The notes beneath the pieces are model-generated. The model was not told the origin of the DNA, ran no database searches, and was given only the letters and a program-made list of their open reading frames with translations. Positions 1-11,689 of a DNA stretch of 64,000 nucleotides are shown one piece after another. Position numbers and translations under genes: made by a program. The stretch covers positions 620,001-684,000 of the forward strand of contig NW_025408688.1 in the NCBI RefSeq assembly GCF_020360975.1, written 5' to 3'. Each line of letters opens with the position of its first letter. Position 1 is the first letter of the stretch. Origin of the DNA: Hirsutella rhossiliensis. Taxonomy: Eukaryota; Ascomycota; Sordariomycetes; Hypocreales; Ophiocordycipitaceae.

Positions 1-1
1 C

Positions 2-2153
2 GGCGGGGCGGGCGACGCGGCCCGGCTCATCGACGTCGTCCGGAATGCCGCCGGCGCGGGACAAGTCACGGCGCAGTCAACAGAGCTGCTAGCGATGACG
101 CAGCAGCTCTGCCGGTTCCAGCAGTCGGCGCTGGGGTCGGCGGCCGAGCTCGCGGCGACGGTAGTGGCGGAGGAGAGGGCAGGCAGGCGGGTGAACCTAC
201 CGGGCTCGGAGCTCTCGGGGGCGGCGCTGCCACGGCAAGAAGAGGTGCGGGCCATCAAGTCGCAGCAGAGGAGCGCGGCGCGGGAGCGGGAGCGAGCCAT
301 CCAGGGCATCCAGGGCGGTGGGGCGGCGGCGGGCGTCGGGGCCGACCGCGGCTCGGCTCTTCGCGGGGTGATGGGGGGCTTCGGCGAGGACGACATGGAC
401 GTAACGGCGGCCGACGGCGACGTAGACGCTGGCACGGCGGCGGGGATGCGCGTGCGGCTCGGCCCGTCGAGCTCGTTCGTCGCCGCGGGCAGGAAGCTGG
501 CGGGGCAGCTAACGCTCAACGAGAAGCAGGCCATCGCTCTCCTAATCGTATGCCGGCAGCTCGACCGAATCCGGCAGGGCGACGACGCAGGCGGCGATGG
601 CGGCGGCCAGCTCTGCCTGTTAATCGGCGGCGAGGGCGGCACCGGCAAGTCGCGCGTCATCGAGGCGCTCGTCGAGCTGCTCGCCCGGAGGGACCTATCG
701 AGCCGGCTGCTGGTGACGGCGACGTCGGGCACGGCGGCAGCACGGATCAACGGCATCACACTACACTCGGCCTGCGGCCTTACGGTCGGCCAGGGCGGCC
801 AGGCGGGAGGGGCGACGAGGGACGTAGACGGCGTACGGCTGCCGGGCCAGGGCGAGCGCTTCGTCGACGGCCGGTCGCGGATGGACTGGCAGGAGAAGGA
901 GGTGCTGGTGATCGACGAGGTCAGCATGCTCGGGGCGCGGACGCTGCACGCCGCCAACGAGCAGCTGTGCAGGCTGCGGGGGTCGGCGCGAGACTTCGGC
1001 GGCATCCCGGTGGTGATCTTCTGTGGCGACTTCCACCAGTTCCGGCCGGTGCAGGAGCGGTCGATCCTGCCGCCGAGCGCGGCGGTGGCGTGGGACGAGG
1101 ACGGGGCGTTCGCGGCCGAGCAGCGGCGGCAGCACGACAAGGCGCACGCGCTGTGGCGGCGGTTCACGACGGTCGTCATGCTGGACGAGCAGATGCGGGC
1201 CGCCGGCGACCCGGAGCTGCGGCGGCTGCTCGGGCGCATCCGCCGGGGGGGGAGCAGGACCGGTCGGACCTAGAGCTGCTCAACTCGAGGTGCCACCGGC
1301 CGGGCAGGCGGATCCCGTGGGAGACGGGCCTGACGGTGGTCACGCCTCTCAACCGCAACCGCTGGAACCTCAACCTAGAGGCGGCGCTCGCGTTCCGGGC
1401 GCGGCGCGGACGGCGGCGCGCATATTCCTGTCCGAGCACAAGTGGAGGGAGGGCCTGCCGACGGAGGAGGAGGCGGTGTTAATGCTGTGCCAGGGCGACG
1501 ACAGCGCGACGCCGGTGCCGGCCGTCTTCGTTTTCGTGCCGGGCATGCCAGTCGTCGTGAACCAGAACACGCACCAGGGGCTGAAGCTGGTGAACGGGGC
1601 CGGCTACACGGCGGTAGACGTCATCCCCGACCGGGCCTTCCCCGGCCACTGGGTCTCGGCCGAGCTGACGATGCACTTCGGGCCGCCGGCGGGCATCGTG
1701 CTGGCTTCGGAGACGACGAGGGACTTCCACTTCGTCGGGATGCCGGCCGGGACGATCCTGCTGACGCCCATCAGCGTCAAGATCACGGCGCAGCGGAAGC
1801 GGCCGTGGCAGCGCAACAACGTCAGCCGGAGGGGCCTGCCGTGCGCGGCGGCTTTCACCTGCACCGACTACAAGGTGCAGGGCGGGACGCTGGAGCGCGT
1901 GGCGCTGGAGCTGCGGGGGGCGAGGATGACGACGGTCGAGGGGAGGGCGGTGCCGTCGCCGTGCGACCCGTACAGCCTGTACGTGCAGTTGTCGCGGTGC
2001 CCGACGCTCGACGGCATCATGCTCGTATCGGAGGTGCGGGAGCGGGATCTAGTCGGGAACCGGGTGCCCGAGGAGATGACGGCAGCGCAGGCCCGGCTAG
2101 AGGAGCTTAGCAGGCAGACGACGCGGGAGGCGGCCGACCGGCTCCGCGGGTAA
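2..2153 (+). pseudogene. Helitron-type PIF1-like DNA helicase, C-terminal part, frameshifted, open at the left edge
   Basis: The frame is open from the first bases of the window, so the N-terminus lies outside. About 220 codons in comes a Walker A motif (GGEGGTGKS), then Walker B (VLVIDEVSML), then GDFHQFRPV, the set typical of PIF1/RRM3 helicases carried by Helitrons. The protein runs in one frame to about 1250, a second frame to about 1425 (TGLTVVTPLNRNRWNLNLE) and a third to the stop at 2153 (FTCTDYKVQGGT, YVQLSRCPTLDGI, the UvrD_C_2-like end). The first shift sits in a run of G at about 1244-1252. I infer one helicase gene with two one-base indels. No Rep/HUH nuclease part is visible, so Helitron membership is inferred. 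A stand-alone PIF1 copy is the alternative. Confidence 0.8.
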
Positions 2154-3234
2154 CGCGGGCGGCGTAGGCGTCTCGCTCGCAGCGGAGGAGATCCTGCCCC
2201 TAGGACGACTATCCTAGCACATCTTCAGGGGGCGAAGATAGCAAAAGTATAGGAAGGCGCAACGTAGATAGATAGAAATAAGAGCAACAATCTCAAGGTA
2301 GTTAATGGACATCGACGGGTGCGTGTCTAATATAGACGGACCGCAAAGGCGGAGATTTAGACTTCACAGGCCAGCCGGCTCTAGGCTAGCGGGCTTGCCG
2401 TAGCTACCGACGTAAAAGGAGCACAGACAGGTCAAGGGCCAGGAGGGGGGCAAAGAGGAACAGGAGAGGCAACCCAACGGGGGTTGCGCAAAGAGCCTTT
2501 CGGAACGAAAGTTGGAGGATTGAGTTAACATGAAATGACGTTGGAGAGGGAGTCATCTATTTGAAGGTTTTTGTGGTGGTTGCGGCACTAGGTGACTCCA
2601 TCACCGCCGGCTAATGCAAAGGTTTCTGTTGGGCTTGTCTCTTGCACAGCGTCTGATGAGTCTTAGCGACACTGAACCAATCATACTCTCAATTCAGAGT
2701 CAATAATGTTCTAAGCTTCAGTTCTCATTGGCCAGAGTCGTTCATTATGGGAAGAGCCTGTTCACAAGCTCTAAATCGCGAAGTGGACCCTGGACAAGCT
2801 CTGTGATCGATAATCCCACAAGACATGCATAAACTCGTCATACAAAGGCTCTGCCCGGTATCAAAATTCTCCCCAAACGGAGTACTCATTTCTTTAGGAG
2901 CTGAATCCTTCCGCCTTACGGCAGCAAACCAACTCAAACGGGAATATGTGCTTCAACATAATAAGCCAGTTGGGACAACAAAGGGGCACGTTGGCGACCA
3001 TTAGCCCCCCCTTGGAGTCCGGAGTAGAGTCGCATGTCAACGACCTCAACACACCAGCTTACTGTGCCGTACCTGCTGTTGTTTGTCGAGCTGCAGAGCT
3101 TTTGCTTGTTGATAATTTGGATGCCATAATCTTGGACATGGCTTGGCGGACAAGGAGCCGGAAAAGCCCGTATCGCAAAAGAGTCTTTTTTTTTTCATAA
3201 CTTATGTGTACCTCAAGAGCACCGTTGCAGGTCG
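2154..3234. other. No recognisable gene
   Basis: The stretch between the helicase stop and the first R1 repeat holds only short unsupported frames. It may include the 3' end of the Helitron, but I could not place a convincing terminal hairpin plus CTRR. Confidence 0.4.
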
Positions 3235-3375
3235 TCTCGCGAAGGAGAGAGCAAAAGTGGGCATAGAAGTGGATAAGGGGACTTTTCGAAGGTCGAGTAT
3301 CATATGATCAGATGGTATGCGAGAATGCATGTGTTGATTGCTCTCTCTCCCCCGTTCAAGCAGCCCCTTTTATAG
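3235..3375 (+). repeat. Dispersed repeat R1, copy 1 (truncated)
   Basis: Starts TCTCGCGAAGGAGAG and runs through AAAAGTGGGCATA and CAGCCCCTTTT. The same stretch recurs at 30430-30624, 37727-37887 and, inverted, 41691-41896. Here it is cut off after CCCCTTTTATA by the start of the Mutator-like element. The arrangement in the other copies suggests an LTR or LTR-like unit, but no terminal TG..CA pair could be fixed. Confidence 0.6.
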
Positions 3376-3383
3376 GGCCCAAT

Positions 3384-3600
3384 TATCTATACACCTCCTT
3401 TTATTAACTGTACACCAAAAAGTGGATCAACTGTGGCTGGGTCAGGCGCAGTGCCGATGCCGCTAATTTTGGTGCGCCCATTCCCGGCCGGCCAGCTGGC
3501 CAGTTCGTGATGCTTGCGTAACAACATCCTGTAACCGTAACTATCAGCAATACCATCAAAACTGAAGCTATTCGCACCGCGTTTTCTGCCCTTACGAGCC
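3384..3600 (+). repeat. Left terminal inverted repeat of MULE copy 1
   Basis: About 200 bp, matched in inverted orientation by about 10405-10597 (diverged) and by about 14378-14594 (nearly identical, MULE copy 2). Long TIRs of this size are typical of Mutator-like elements. Confidence 0.65.
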
Positions 3601-6299
3601 CGAATCATGGAGTCGCTTACGAAGACACTATTCCCGACCTTCCAGGCCGCGATGGAAGCCGCCGATACCGTTGCTGAGGCTGAGGCTACGCCCTACACAT
3701 TCGAACATCGAAGCGGGATAACGCTGGCCAACGCAAGTCTGCACTTGTTCGTTGTATCAAGGCCGGCCCCTACGAAAATCGGAAGGATAAAGCTGCTCAT
3801 ATCTCTCGTCGTCGCCTCAATACAGCAACCCAGAAAACAGACTGTGAGTTTCGCCTCTCGTTGAAGGAAAAACGCGGTTACTGGACTATCTCTTATCTTC
3901 ACGATGTTCACAATCATCGCCTTGTTGATGACCCGATGGTCTTTCCGAAGTACCGGGCGCTTGTTATCCAGAAGTATCGCGACGACATTATCCGGAAGTT
4001 TAATAACAATACCCGGCCGACCGATATTGCTGGCGAGCTTCGTGACCTGGTTCACGACGATCCTCGTTTAGCCGGTATCACGGCTCAAGACGTGAGTAAC
4101 GCCTTGGCTAGGCACCGTCAGGAAGAACTAGCTGGCCGTACGCCTCTTCAGTTTCTCTACGACCGGCTAGATAAGTCCGACTTCTTTCATCGAGATAGTC
4201 GTGATCCCCAGGGCCGGCTAACTGGGCTATTTCTCGCGCCTCGTGCTACCTTCCATCGATGGCGTCAGCATCACGATGTCCTCGTCCTCGACTGTACCTA
4301 CAAGACGAACCGATTCAATATGCCGTTATTGAATATCTGCGCGGCCACTCGAGATAACAAAACGTTCTCTATTGCCTCTATCTTCTTGAACGGCGAGACC
4401 GAGTCCCATTACTATTGGGCTATCTCGTTGCTGCTAGTCCTTTGCGAGAAGGAGTCGATCCCATTTCAAGGGTCACTGTCACGGACCGAGATACTGCGTT
4501 GCTTAAGGCGTTAGATAGCTTTCGCGAGCTTCAAAACAGTACTAACCTTCTCTGCACGTGGCATATTAACCAGAATGTCGTTGCGAAATGCAAGCAATTT
4601 TTCCCTAAGGCATCAAAAATCGGCAATCGAGTCGTACGGGCCCCGGCATTCCAAGCGTTTCTACAAGAGTGGAACGAGATCGTCAAGTCACAAGATGTGA
4701 ATAGCTTCAACGAACGTTTACGCCAATTTGAGACACCAGGCCGCCACCCGCTTGCAGCTATACAATACTGTTGCAATACGTGGCTAACGCCTTGGAAGGA
4801 GAAGTTTGTATCTTGTTTCGTTAATCAATATCGCCACTTCGGGCGTACAACGACCTCGATCGTCGAGGGACTTCACTCTCATATGAAGAAGTTCCTTTGG
4901 TCCTGTACGGGCGATTTGACGACCGTTTTCCAACGATTCGAACGCTTCTGGGGCCATCAGGCTGCTCAGATCACAGCGATAGAGAATCGAAACCTCCACA
5001 AGATATCAACGTTCTCCTACAGGCGCCGTATATGCCGATCCGCGAGCGAGTATCGTCATATGCGTTAAAGCTACTAATAGATGAGCATCGCAAGATCCTC
5101 TAGACCCCGAAGTCAACGGGCCAAACCGCCGCCAGGTCAATGTCCTTGTAATTGGGCTACTAGTCGAGGGCTACCGTGCTGCCATCGAATCTTCGAGTCT
5201 ATCAACACCAATACCTCCCTTACACTCGACGACTTCGACCCATTTTGGTATATTCCGATCGATACAAGCGCTCAGGGCACAAGCCCTACTCGGGCACCAT
5301 ACGAGCCACAAGTTATCAGGGCTAAGGGCCGCCCCAAGGGCTCACTCAACCTCGAAGAGTCACGGCGGTCAAGATCAACGCGGCGGGATCCGTCACATCA
5401 CGAGATCGCTGAACGGCATGAGCGGGCTGAGGCTATACGACTGCCTCCTCCTCAACGGCACCAGCGGCGATGACGGGTACGGTAACGGCCGCGATGACTT
5501 CAACGGAACGAGGGCTGCGGCACATCGAGGAAAACGGCGATACGTACGAGGCAGGCACACGGATGCAACGGGCGTATCAACAAGCCGGGCGTCAAACGCC
5601 AGTCTCTGATGATGACGATCAGCCGGTACGGCGGGAGTAGGGGTGATAGACGAAGGTGAAGATTTTGAAGATTTTGAATGAAGGATGAATCAAATGAATT
5701 GAATTTTTTGGATCTTGATTCAAAATCTTCAAGCTCCAATTTTCGCGATTCAAGTTGGGTTTGGGCCAATTCAGGCCATTCATGAATGGTTTGAAGGGAT
5801 CCCTAAACGAAGTGAATTTGGTGTGTACCTGAGCGATTGCAAAGATGCCTCAAAACGCCAATAAGTAGTATATAGTTTTAAGTTATAGCCTTCTAAGAAG
5901 TCGATAATCCCGAATACTACAAAAATTAACTTACATAAATACTGATCCGCCTGTCCTAGGCAAATCGACTGAAAATAAGCACTTTCAAAGCTCTGCCGAA
6001 TCCTCAAAATACGTCGGTACAACGCGTTCGAATCCGCCACTGTACACGGCTACACTCTTAGAGCCCCAATCCTCCGAAGCCTCCATTGTATCTAGACAGG
6101 GGGTTGATATCGCAGACTTATCGGCTTGGGATGCAGGAGGTTTGGGGTAGGGGTTCAGTGGGAGCCTCGGTGGGAGGAAGAGGTTGAGGAGGATTCTCGC
6201 CTGAACACAGATTAGCATATACCTACATATATAATGAGGGTATATCCATACATACCATCTTCCAGCTTGCCCGGAATGTGGTCTGGTCTCCAAATAATA

Positions 6300-8764
6300 C
6301 TATTGGCAAAGGGCAGGATGTCATACTCCATGGCCGCCTTGATCAACGCCTGATCGATCTTATCTTCCTGAGTATAAGCACTCCGTAAAAGTGTTAGTAC
6401 TGCACCGTATCTGCCTTCAAGGCGTGACGGCGGATACCGAATTCGTCTCTACAACCGCTGAAGAGGCGTTCCACGTCAACTTCAGAGCCAGAGACAGAGA
6501 GAAGATCACGCGCCGCCGCAGCCAAAAGTGGCCACTCGACCTTGTGTTCTTTCCACCACTTCAGTAGGAAGTCTGGAGACTTTGCAATAGACTCGTCGAA
6601 CTCTATTCGAGGAGCTGCAAGCCACCGTTCAAGCTCCGAAATAGGGATCGCCGCGCCCGTCTCCGCCTCCTCGCCTTCTTCATTTGGATGGCTCTCCATT
6701 GCGCAATGGAGACTCCTTGAGGACGCTCAGCTGGTCTGGATTGGCTCATAGTTGAGTTTGTGGCATTCAATGCTGCTAGCTCCGGCCACTCCGTTTTGAA
6801 ATACTTCTTGACTTTAGCCATAATCTCAGAGTATTGATCCGGTATCATCATTTCCAATTGGTGAGTTTTATAACGCGGATCCAGGATGTGAGCTGCGAAT
6901 AGCATCATTTGATCGTCAAGCTTCTTCATATAAGTAACGTGTTTTGCTTTGCCCTTCGAGAAGGCGTCTCGAATGGACATATCAAGGTCTGTAAAGTCGC
7001 CAACTCCTTCGACTACATCATCAGGAGAGCTTCCAAATCCCAATAGATATCGAGACTTTGTGAGATCGGCGGCATAACTTCGGAGACTTTCAGAGTGTGG
7101 TCTTTAAACGGCTTCAGAACCTTCCGCAGTTGATAGAGAGCGACAATCTCTTCTGATAAGGGCAGGAGGCACTTGACTTGCGGGTGAGTATCAACGAACT
7201 CAGTATACTCTGCCTCAAGCTCGAGGAATTGGTCAATCATGTCGTAGGCCGAATTCCAGCGAGTGTCGACATCGTAGGTTGGCTTCCGGTAGTGCGTGCG
7301 CGGCATGCTTTTGAAGTCTTGCTCCCTAGACCCGGATCTCAACATCCAGAGATTGAGGAGGCGGATTTTGGCAATCCCACTTCGACTAGAGTCTCCCGGA
7401 ATGGTGTAGTTGTTGCTTTTATTCTCTTCGTCCCACTTGTCAAGCATCTTCTTGGCTTCCTTCGCTGTGCCTGCTTTGAGATCTTGCAAGACGCCCTCAC
7501 AAATGAGCGAGGTAATATGAGCTAGACAGCGGATCCAACTCTTCCTGCCGTGAAAGCGCATGCGGGGCCTCCCTATTGGGCTCACCTTGTCGTCGAATTT
7601 GGTCTTGAGAGAATCGTACAAAGACTGACAGAGCGTGCCGTTATTGCCGGCGTTGTCTCCCGTAATGGCGAGAAGCTTAGGCTTGAGCCTGAGCTCCTCA
7701 AGCGTCCTCTCAACTATCTCAGCTAATTGTTTGCCAGTGTGAGATCTTTTGAGCTCAATAAACTCAATAACTTCTCTCTCCTCAAACTCCGGTGTAATCC
7801 AGTGCGCAATAATGGCGAAAATGGGCACCCGATTCGGTGCTGTCCAGATATCAAGGGTGAACGAGATGGTGGCACAATTGTACTCAAGCTCAATCTTCAG
7901 CTTCTCCTGCGTTCGACAAAGTCTGTATATATATGATTGCGTAACGTTATACGACTCCTGTACACACATGTTGTGTTGTGAGCCAAGAACATCTCTTGAA
8001 AAGCAGGAGTCTCGACAACAGAGAAGGGTTGTCGGTGTTTTACAAACCACCGGCGGATAGACTCCTTTGCCGTGAGTCTTGCTCTCTGCCTAGGTCGACC
8101 GCTCCATGCGTCTGCCTCTGTATAATCTCCTCCACCAATGGCGCGGCCGTATCCATTAATTCGAGCGTGGTGAGATTCCTTCGTAATACCGTGGATTTTT
8201 AAATGGTCTCCCATGCCAGAGGTAACCCTCGGCGGTTCGATTCGAGGACCTGGAATCTCTTCCGAAGAGTATTGGGATTTTGAAGGCACTCTATACAAGT
8301 CCACCGGAACTCTTGGAAGATCTTCGGCCCATCCTTATCCTCTGAGTAAAAGCTTCTGTCTATAGCTTCCTCTGCATATACCAATAGACGTGGCTGTTCT
8401 TGTCTCTCTTCTTGCGAACATGCTTTTGTTTGTTGTCGGCCCACTTCTTGATAAGTCCGGCTTTCTCTGCGAGCGTCATATGACTACTGTTCAATGGCGG
8501 CTCTGGTGTATCCGCGTCGGGCATGTCATCATCTGACTCACAGTCAGGATGACCCGGGGGCGCGCAGACAATTGTATCTTCGCCAGTTGGAAGAGGAGAG
8601 GAAGGAGCCGGTTTAGAATCAGCGCGCGCGCGGGATTCCGAGGTTGAATTGAGGACGTTCGATGCGGGCATAATTCTGCGTTGGCAATTTACGCCGGGTC
8701 CTTGGAGCAAAGAAATTCGCTGCGGCAGATGTTTTTGTTTCAGCAGGGCCATACTACGTATCAT
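6300..8764 (-). pseudogene. hAT transposase, several frameshifts
   Basis: Read from 8764 downward. A low-complexity N-terminus is followed by a BED-type zinc finger (RWTCIECLQNP at about 8310, then GDHLKIHG at about 8205). The catalytic region contains FTLDIWTAPN (about 7860), AITGDNAGNN (about 7660), WIRCLAHITSLIC, and DTRWNSAYDMIDQ (about 7260). The C-terminal dimerisation region has LKWWKEHKVEWPLLA and SEVDVERLFSG (about 6480). Frames change at roughly 8390, 8230, 7960, 7020 and 6640, so no full protein can be made as written. The signature HT/NW-like motifs identify fungal hAT (restless/Tol2-like) rather than a host gene. Confidence 0.85.
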
Positions 8765-10246
8765 GTTATAATTAGCTATCCACTCGTAAGGTAATTAAAT
8801 AAGGAGGGTAGATTGAGAGTAATGAAGTTTTACCTGATCTTGGCTGAAAGGCTCGAGAATGGACGCGACACAGGTAGTCGGAACGACACCAAATAAACCA
8901 CAATAAAGTGTCAAGGAGTCGGGGTTGAACGGGTAGGATAGGTCGTCGGTCAGGGCGTTGATTCGGGGGCTGATCCGAAGCCGCTGTCGGAATATCGAAG
9001 CAGGAATTAGGCGAGGTCGTGGTAAAATAATGTCGTGGCAGTTGTCGCGAAGACCGTTGCGCCACGCAGGCAAAGGTGGATGGGCTGACGACCCTGTCTT
9101 TCCGACAGCAGTAGAATTAACAGGTGGTCAACTGAGCGGAAATAACGCGTCTGAACGCGGCTAGTTGGCACAATATATCCTTATCATGCAGATTTTCGGG
9201 TACTTCCTGATCGGCTAATTTGTATGGACAAACAAGTAGCAGTCATATTGGGCTCGAGGAGTAGATAAGTCCCTAACAGCCTCCAAATCGCGAGCTGACT
9301 CGATTCGTGTCACTTCCAATTGTTCGCGCAGTATTGAGATGTTGAGGATCTGAACGCGTTTTTCGAATCAGCTTGCTGGGGCTGTACAGCGGTATAATTA
9401 TTATATTATATATCCAGAATATGGGTTGCCGAGCTTAATATGTGCTTGAAATGTAGTATTCCAACCAAAAAATGGGCTATCCATTGATTGCCTTCAAGAT
9501 GATGTGGCATTTCTTGAGCAAATGTTAACGACATGTAACTATCGAGGGTTATATCATCCGAACGAGAAAATCCAGAACATTCGAGCGGCACTACATTTAA
9601 ATCATGTGCATTATAAAATGGCACTGTTCATGAGCTTCATGGTGTTTTTTAATACTCCGTATAGGGTGGCAAGATTGCTGAAACGGTGGCGTATCAGGCA
9701 CTGTTAGGGTCGTTATACCACAATATATGGACGCCCTAACTGCCGTCCTTCGCCTCGATTTCCCCAGCGACGCCCCCGCCAGACGCGGGCGGCGCGGGAC
9801 TAGGATTTTGCCAGTGGAGTGTGGACGGTGGAATCCAACTGAAACACGCACAACAGACTTTTAAATACGCAGAGCGTCATCACAAGCGCGGCCGAACTCG
9901 AAGTTACCGTGTCCGCGCGGGCAAACCCTTAATGATGGGGTCAAAGCAGCTTGTTTATTGATGTGTATGTGAGCCTGCCGAGGAAGAACAGGAAGAGGCC
10001 CTTGGTGGGTGGCTTCGGGTATTGACCCTTTCCTCCTGTATGTCCCTTGGCCGCGAAGCGGGTGATAATTTTTTTTCGCCTTACGTTTCGACCATATCGC
10101 CATTCATTCACAATTTTTATGAATGAATTGAATGAAGACTCCTGATTTTTGATTCGTCGAATTTGAAGACCTTACCCGATTCGGCTTCATTCAATTCAAG
10201 GGTCCCGAGGCCGATTCGACTTCAAAATCTTCAAATATCAGCCCTA
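8765..10246. other. Non-coding upstream part of the hAT element
   Basis: No convincing gene. At 9040-9080 it contains a stretch resembling the arm of the foldback at 45.2-45.5 kb (CGAAGACC.TTGCGCCA.GCAGGCAAA). The last 130 bp are AT-rich subterminal repeats of the hAT. Confidence 0.5.
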
Positions 10247-10404
10247 GGCGGGAGACCCAAGACTGCATCTTCGTCGCTGGCCTCACGGACGATGCCGCCC
10301 TTGAGGATGTATGGGATCAATTGGAATCACAGTTAGATGAAGCGGATCAGGCACGTAGTGCACTCGAAGAAGGAGGCCTGTTGTAAACACCAAAGAATAG
10401 TCTC

Positions 10405-10597
10405 ATCAGCATAGAAAGCGCAGTACGAATAGCTTCAATTTTGGGTGCCTTATCGTTGAAGGAGAACTGTTACTACCTGGCTCTACTTATCGTAGAGAAT
10501 GTGTGCATACAAATTGGCGGTATCGGCCCTCTTCGGCCGTCAGCCACAGTTAATCCACTTTTTGGGTGTACAGTTAATGAAAGTGGGTGGATAGATA
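10405..10597 (+). repeat. Right terminal inverted repeat of MULE copy 1
   Basis: Inverted and diverged relative to 3384-3600; shared blocks include ACGAATAGCTTCA, CCACAGTTAATCCACTTTTT and GTACAGTTAAT. It starts about 20 bp after the MULE stop codon, which fits a MULE 3' end. Confidence 0.65.
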
Positions 10598-10732
10598 ACT
10601 TGGGCCTTTTAGGCAAAATACTCGTCCCACAGACCCACGTAAAGTGGGTCCTCACCACCTGTCTGTGTCAACCACCTGGCTGTGTCACTTCACCGCTTCA
10701 AGCCTCTATCTTGACCTCAACAACGGCACATT

Positions 10733-11577
10733 ATGAAGAATAAAGAGCTTACGCTTGAAAGGCGCGTAGCCGAGGCTATTAAAGCCATTGAGGCAAATCC
10801 CAATATGTCCTTCGCGCTGCGGCTAAGGAATTTGGGGTTCCACGCGAACGACTCCGCTTGCGATTTCACGGCATCCAACCTCGCAGCGGCCATAAAGCAA
10901 CGCATACGAGGCTATCGCCAGCTCAAGAGGACTCAATCGATCTGTATATCGATCGTCTTGAGCGTATAGGACTTGCGGTGCGGAAGGACTTATTACGCGA
11001 TGCAGCAAATCGGGTTCTAAGCTCCACGGTCGGCCCTGATGGTACCCGCAACGAACCCTTCGACTCCCAATGCTTTGTTGGCAAAAACTGGATATCCCGT
11101 TTTATTAAACGCAAGGGATATCATATTATGAAGCAAAAGGTACTCGATAACCAACGCAAGCTTGCCGAATCAGTCCCGCACGTTACCGAGTACTTCAAGA
11201 AGCTCCACGAGACGATTGCCTCGTACGGGATTAACCCGGCTGATATCTGGAATATGGACGAGACGGGCTTCCGTATTGGTATTGGCAGGGACCAAGTTGT
11301 CGTCACGAAATCAAGGCGATCGCAATACTTTGGTATTGAGGAAAACAGGGAGTCGGCAACAGCCGTTGAAGCGATTTCTGCCGATGGTCGATACATCCCT
11401 GCGTTTTTGATCCTATCCGGCAAGGTCCACCTCGAACAGTGGTACGGCATCAAGGAGCTAGATGGCGATACCCTTATTGGTGTTACGGAAACGGGATTTA
11501 CGAACGATCAGCTCAATCTAGCGTGGATTCAACATCAAATCGGAGAAATACGCACCTTGCAAGGCGTTCAAGGGTGA
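10733..11577 (+). pseudogene. pogo/Fot1-like transposase, frameshifted and truncated after the second third
   Basis: ATG at 10733 opens an HTH_psq-like N-terminus (LTLERRVAEAIKAIEANP). A one-base shift at about 10811 moves to a second frame with RAAAKEFGVPRERLRLRFHG, then a CENP-B/Tc5-type DNA-binding domain (GKNWISRFIKRK) and the first catalytic Asp in IWNMDETGFRIG at about 11250. The frame ends at 11577 after NLAWIQHQI, before the second Asp (DGH) and the third (LQPLD) expected of DDE_1 enzymes. It is therefore a catalytically dead fragment. No TIR pair was found. Confidence 0.8.
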
Positions 11578-11689
11578 TGAAGTGGGAAACGCTTCAACAC
11601 GTAGCTCAATTCGGCCTGCATTGCGAGAGGTTGACCCGAACGCTCAAGCTGGTTGTGCGGACAAGGCCAACGCAGACAAACTAAATGCA

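Larger units (their letters stand above)
5638..10246 (-). mobile_element. hAT-family DNA transposon, 4.6 kb, nested in the MULE
   Basis: Both ends are visible. The left end begins TAGGGGTGATA at 5638 and the right end finishes TATCAGCCCTA at 10246, an 11-bp TIR with one mismatch. The element is flanked by identical 8-bp copies of GGCGGGAG at 5630-5637 and 10247-10254, the target-duplication length expected of hAT. Subterminal sequence (TGAAGATTTTGAA and its inverse) is shared by both ends. The broken transposase lies at 6300-8764 on the minus strand. The MULE reading frame is restored if the element and one TSD copy are removed. Confidence 0.88.
3607..10386 (+). pseudogene. MULE transposase (MULE/FLYWCH-SWIM type), split and frameshifted
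   Basis: ATG at 3607. The order is an N-terminal DNA-binding region, a catalytic DDE core with first Asp in LVLDCTYKTNRFNMPLL (about 4285), second in VTVTDRD (about 4475), Glu in TSIVEGLHSH (about 4862), and a SWIM-type zinc finger CPCNW...PCCHRI at about 5140-5190. The tail after it runs to QPVRRE at 5637. After removal of the hAT element and one TSD copy, the frame continues at 10255 with TQDCIFVAGL and ends with TAA at 10384-10386. Frame changes at about 3684, 4457, 5017, 5097 and 5105 all lie in short C or G runs. Four of these five are intact in the inverted copy at 12.8-14.4 kb; the 4457 shift is present in both copies. Confidence 0.8.
3384..10597 (+). mobile_element. Mutator-like element (MULE), copy 1, split by a hAT insertion
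   Basis: The left end (3384 to about 3600) and the right end (about 10405-10597) are imperfect long inverted repeats, as usual for MULEs. The shared outer sequence includes TTAACTGTACACC and AAAAAGTGGAT. Inside is one transposase gene starting at 3607 and ending at 10386, just before the right TIR. It is interrupted by the hAT element at 5638-10246. The similarity of the two ends continues outward by a few bases (GGCCCAA), so the true termini may lie up to 8-9 bp further out. No clean 9-11-bp target duplication was found. Confidence 0.75.

Noticed and set aside
550..1482. Long Arg/Ala-rich frame in the helicase region as a separate gene
   Set aside because: Shadow frame of GC-rich DNA; only its segment from about 1255 to 1425 carries the helicase sequence, because of a frameshift.
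9597..10103. Minus-strand frames in the hAT upstream region as genes
   Set aside because: No motif, and they lie between the hAT terminus and its transposase; likely non-coding element sequence.
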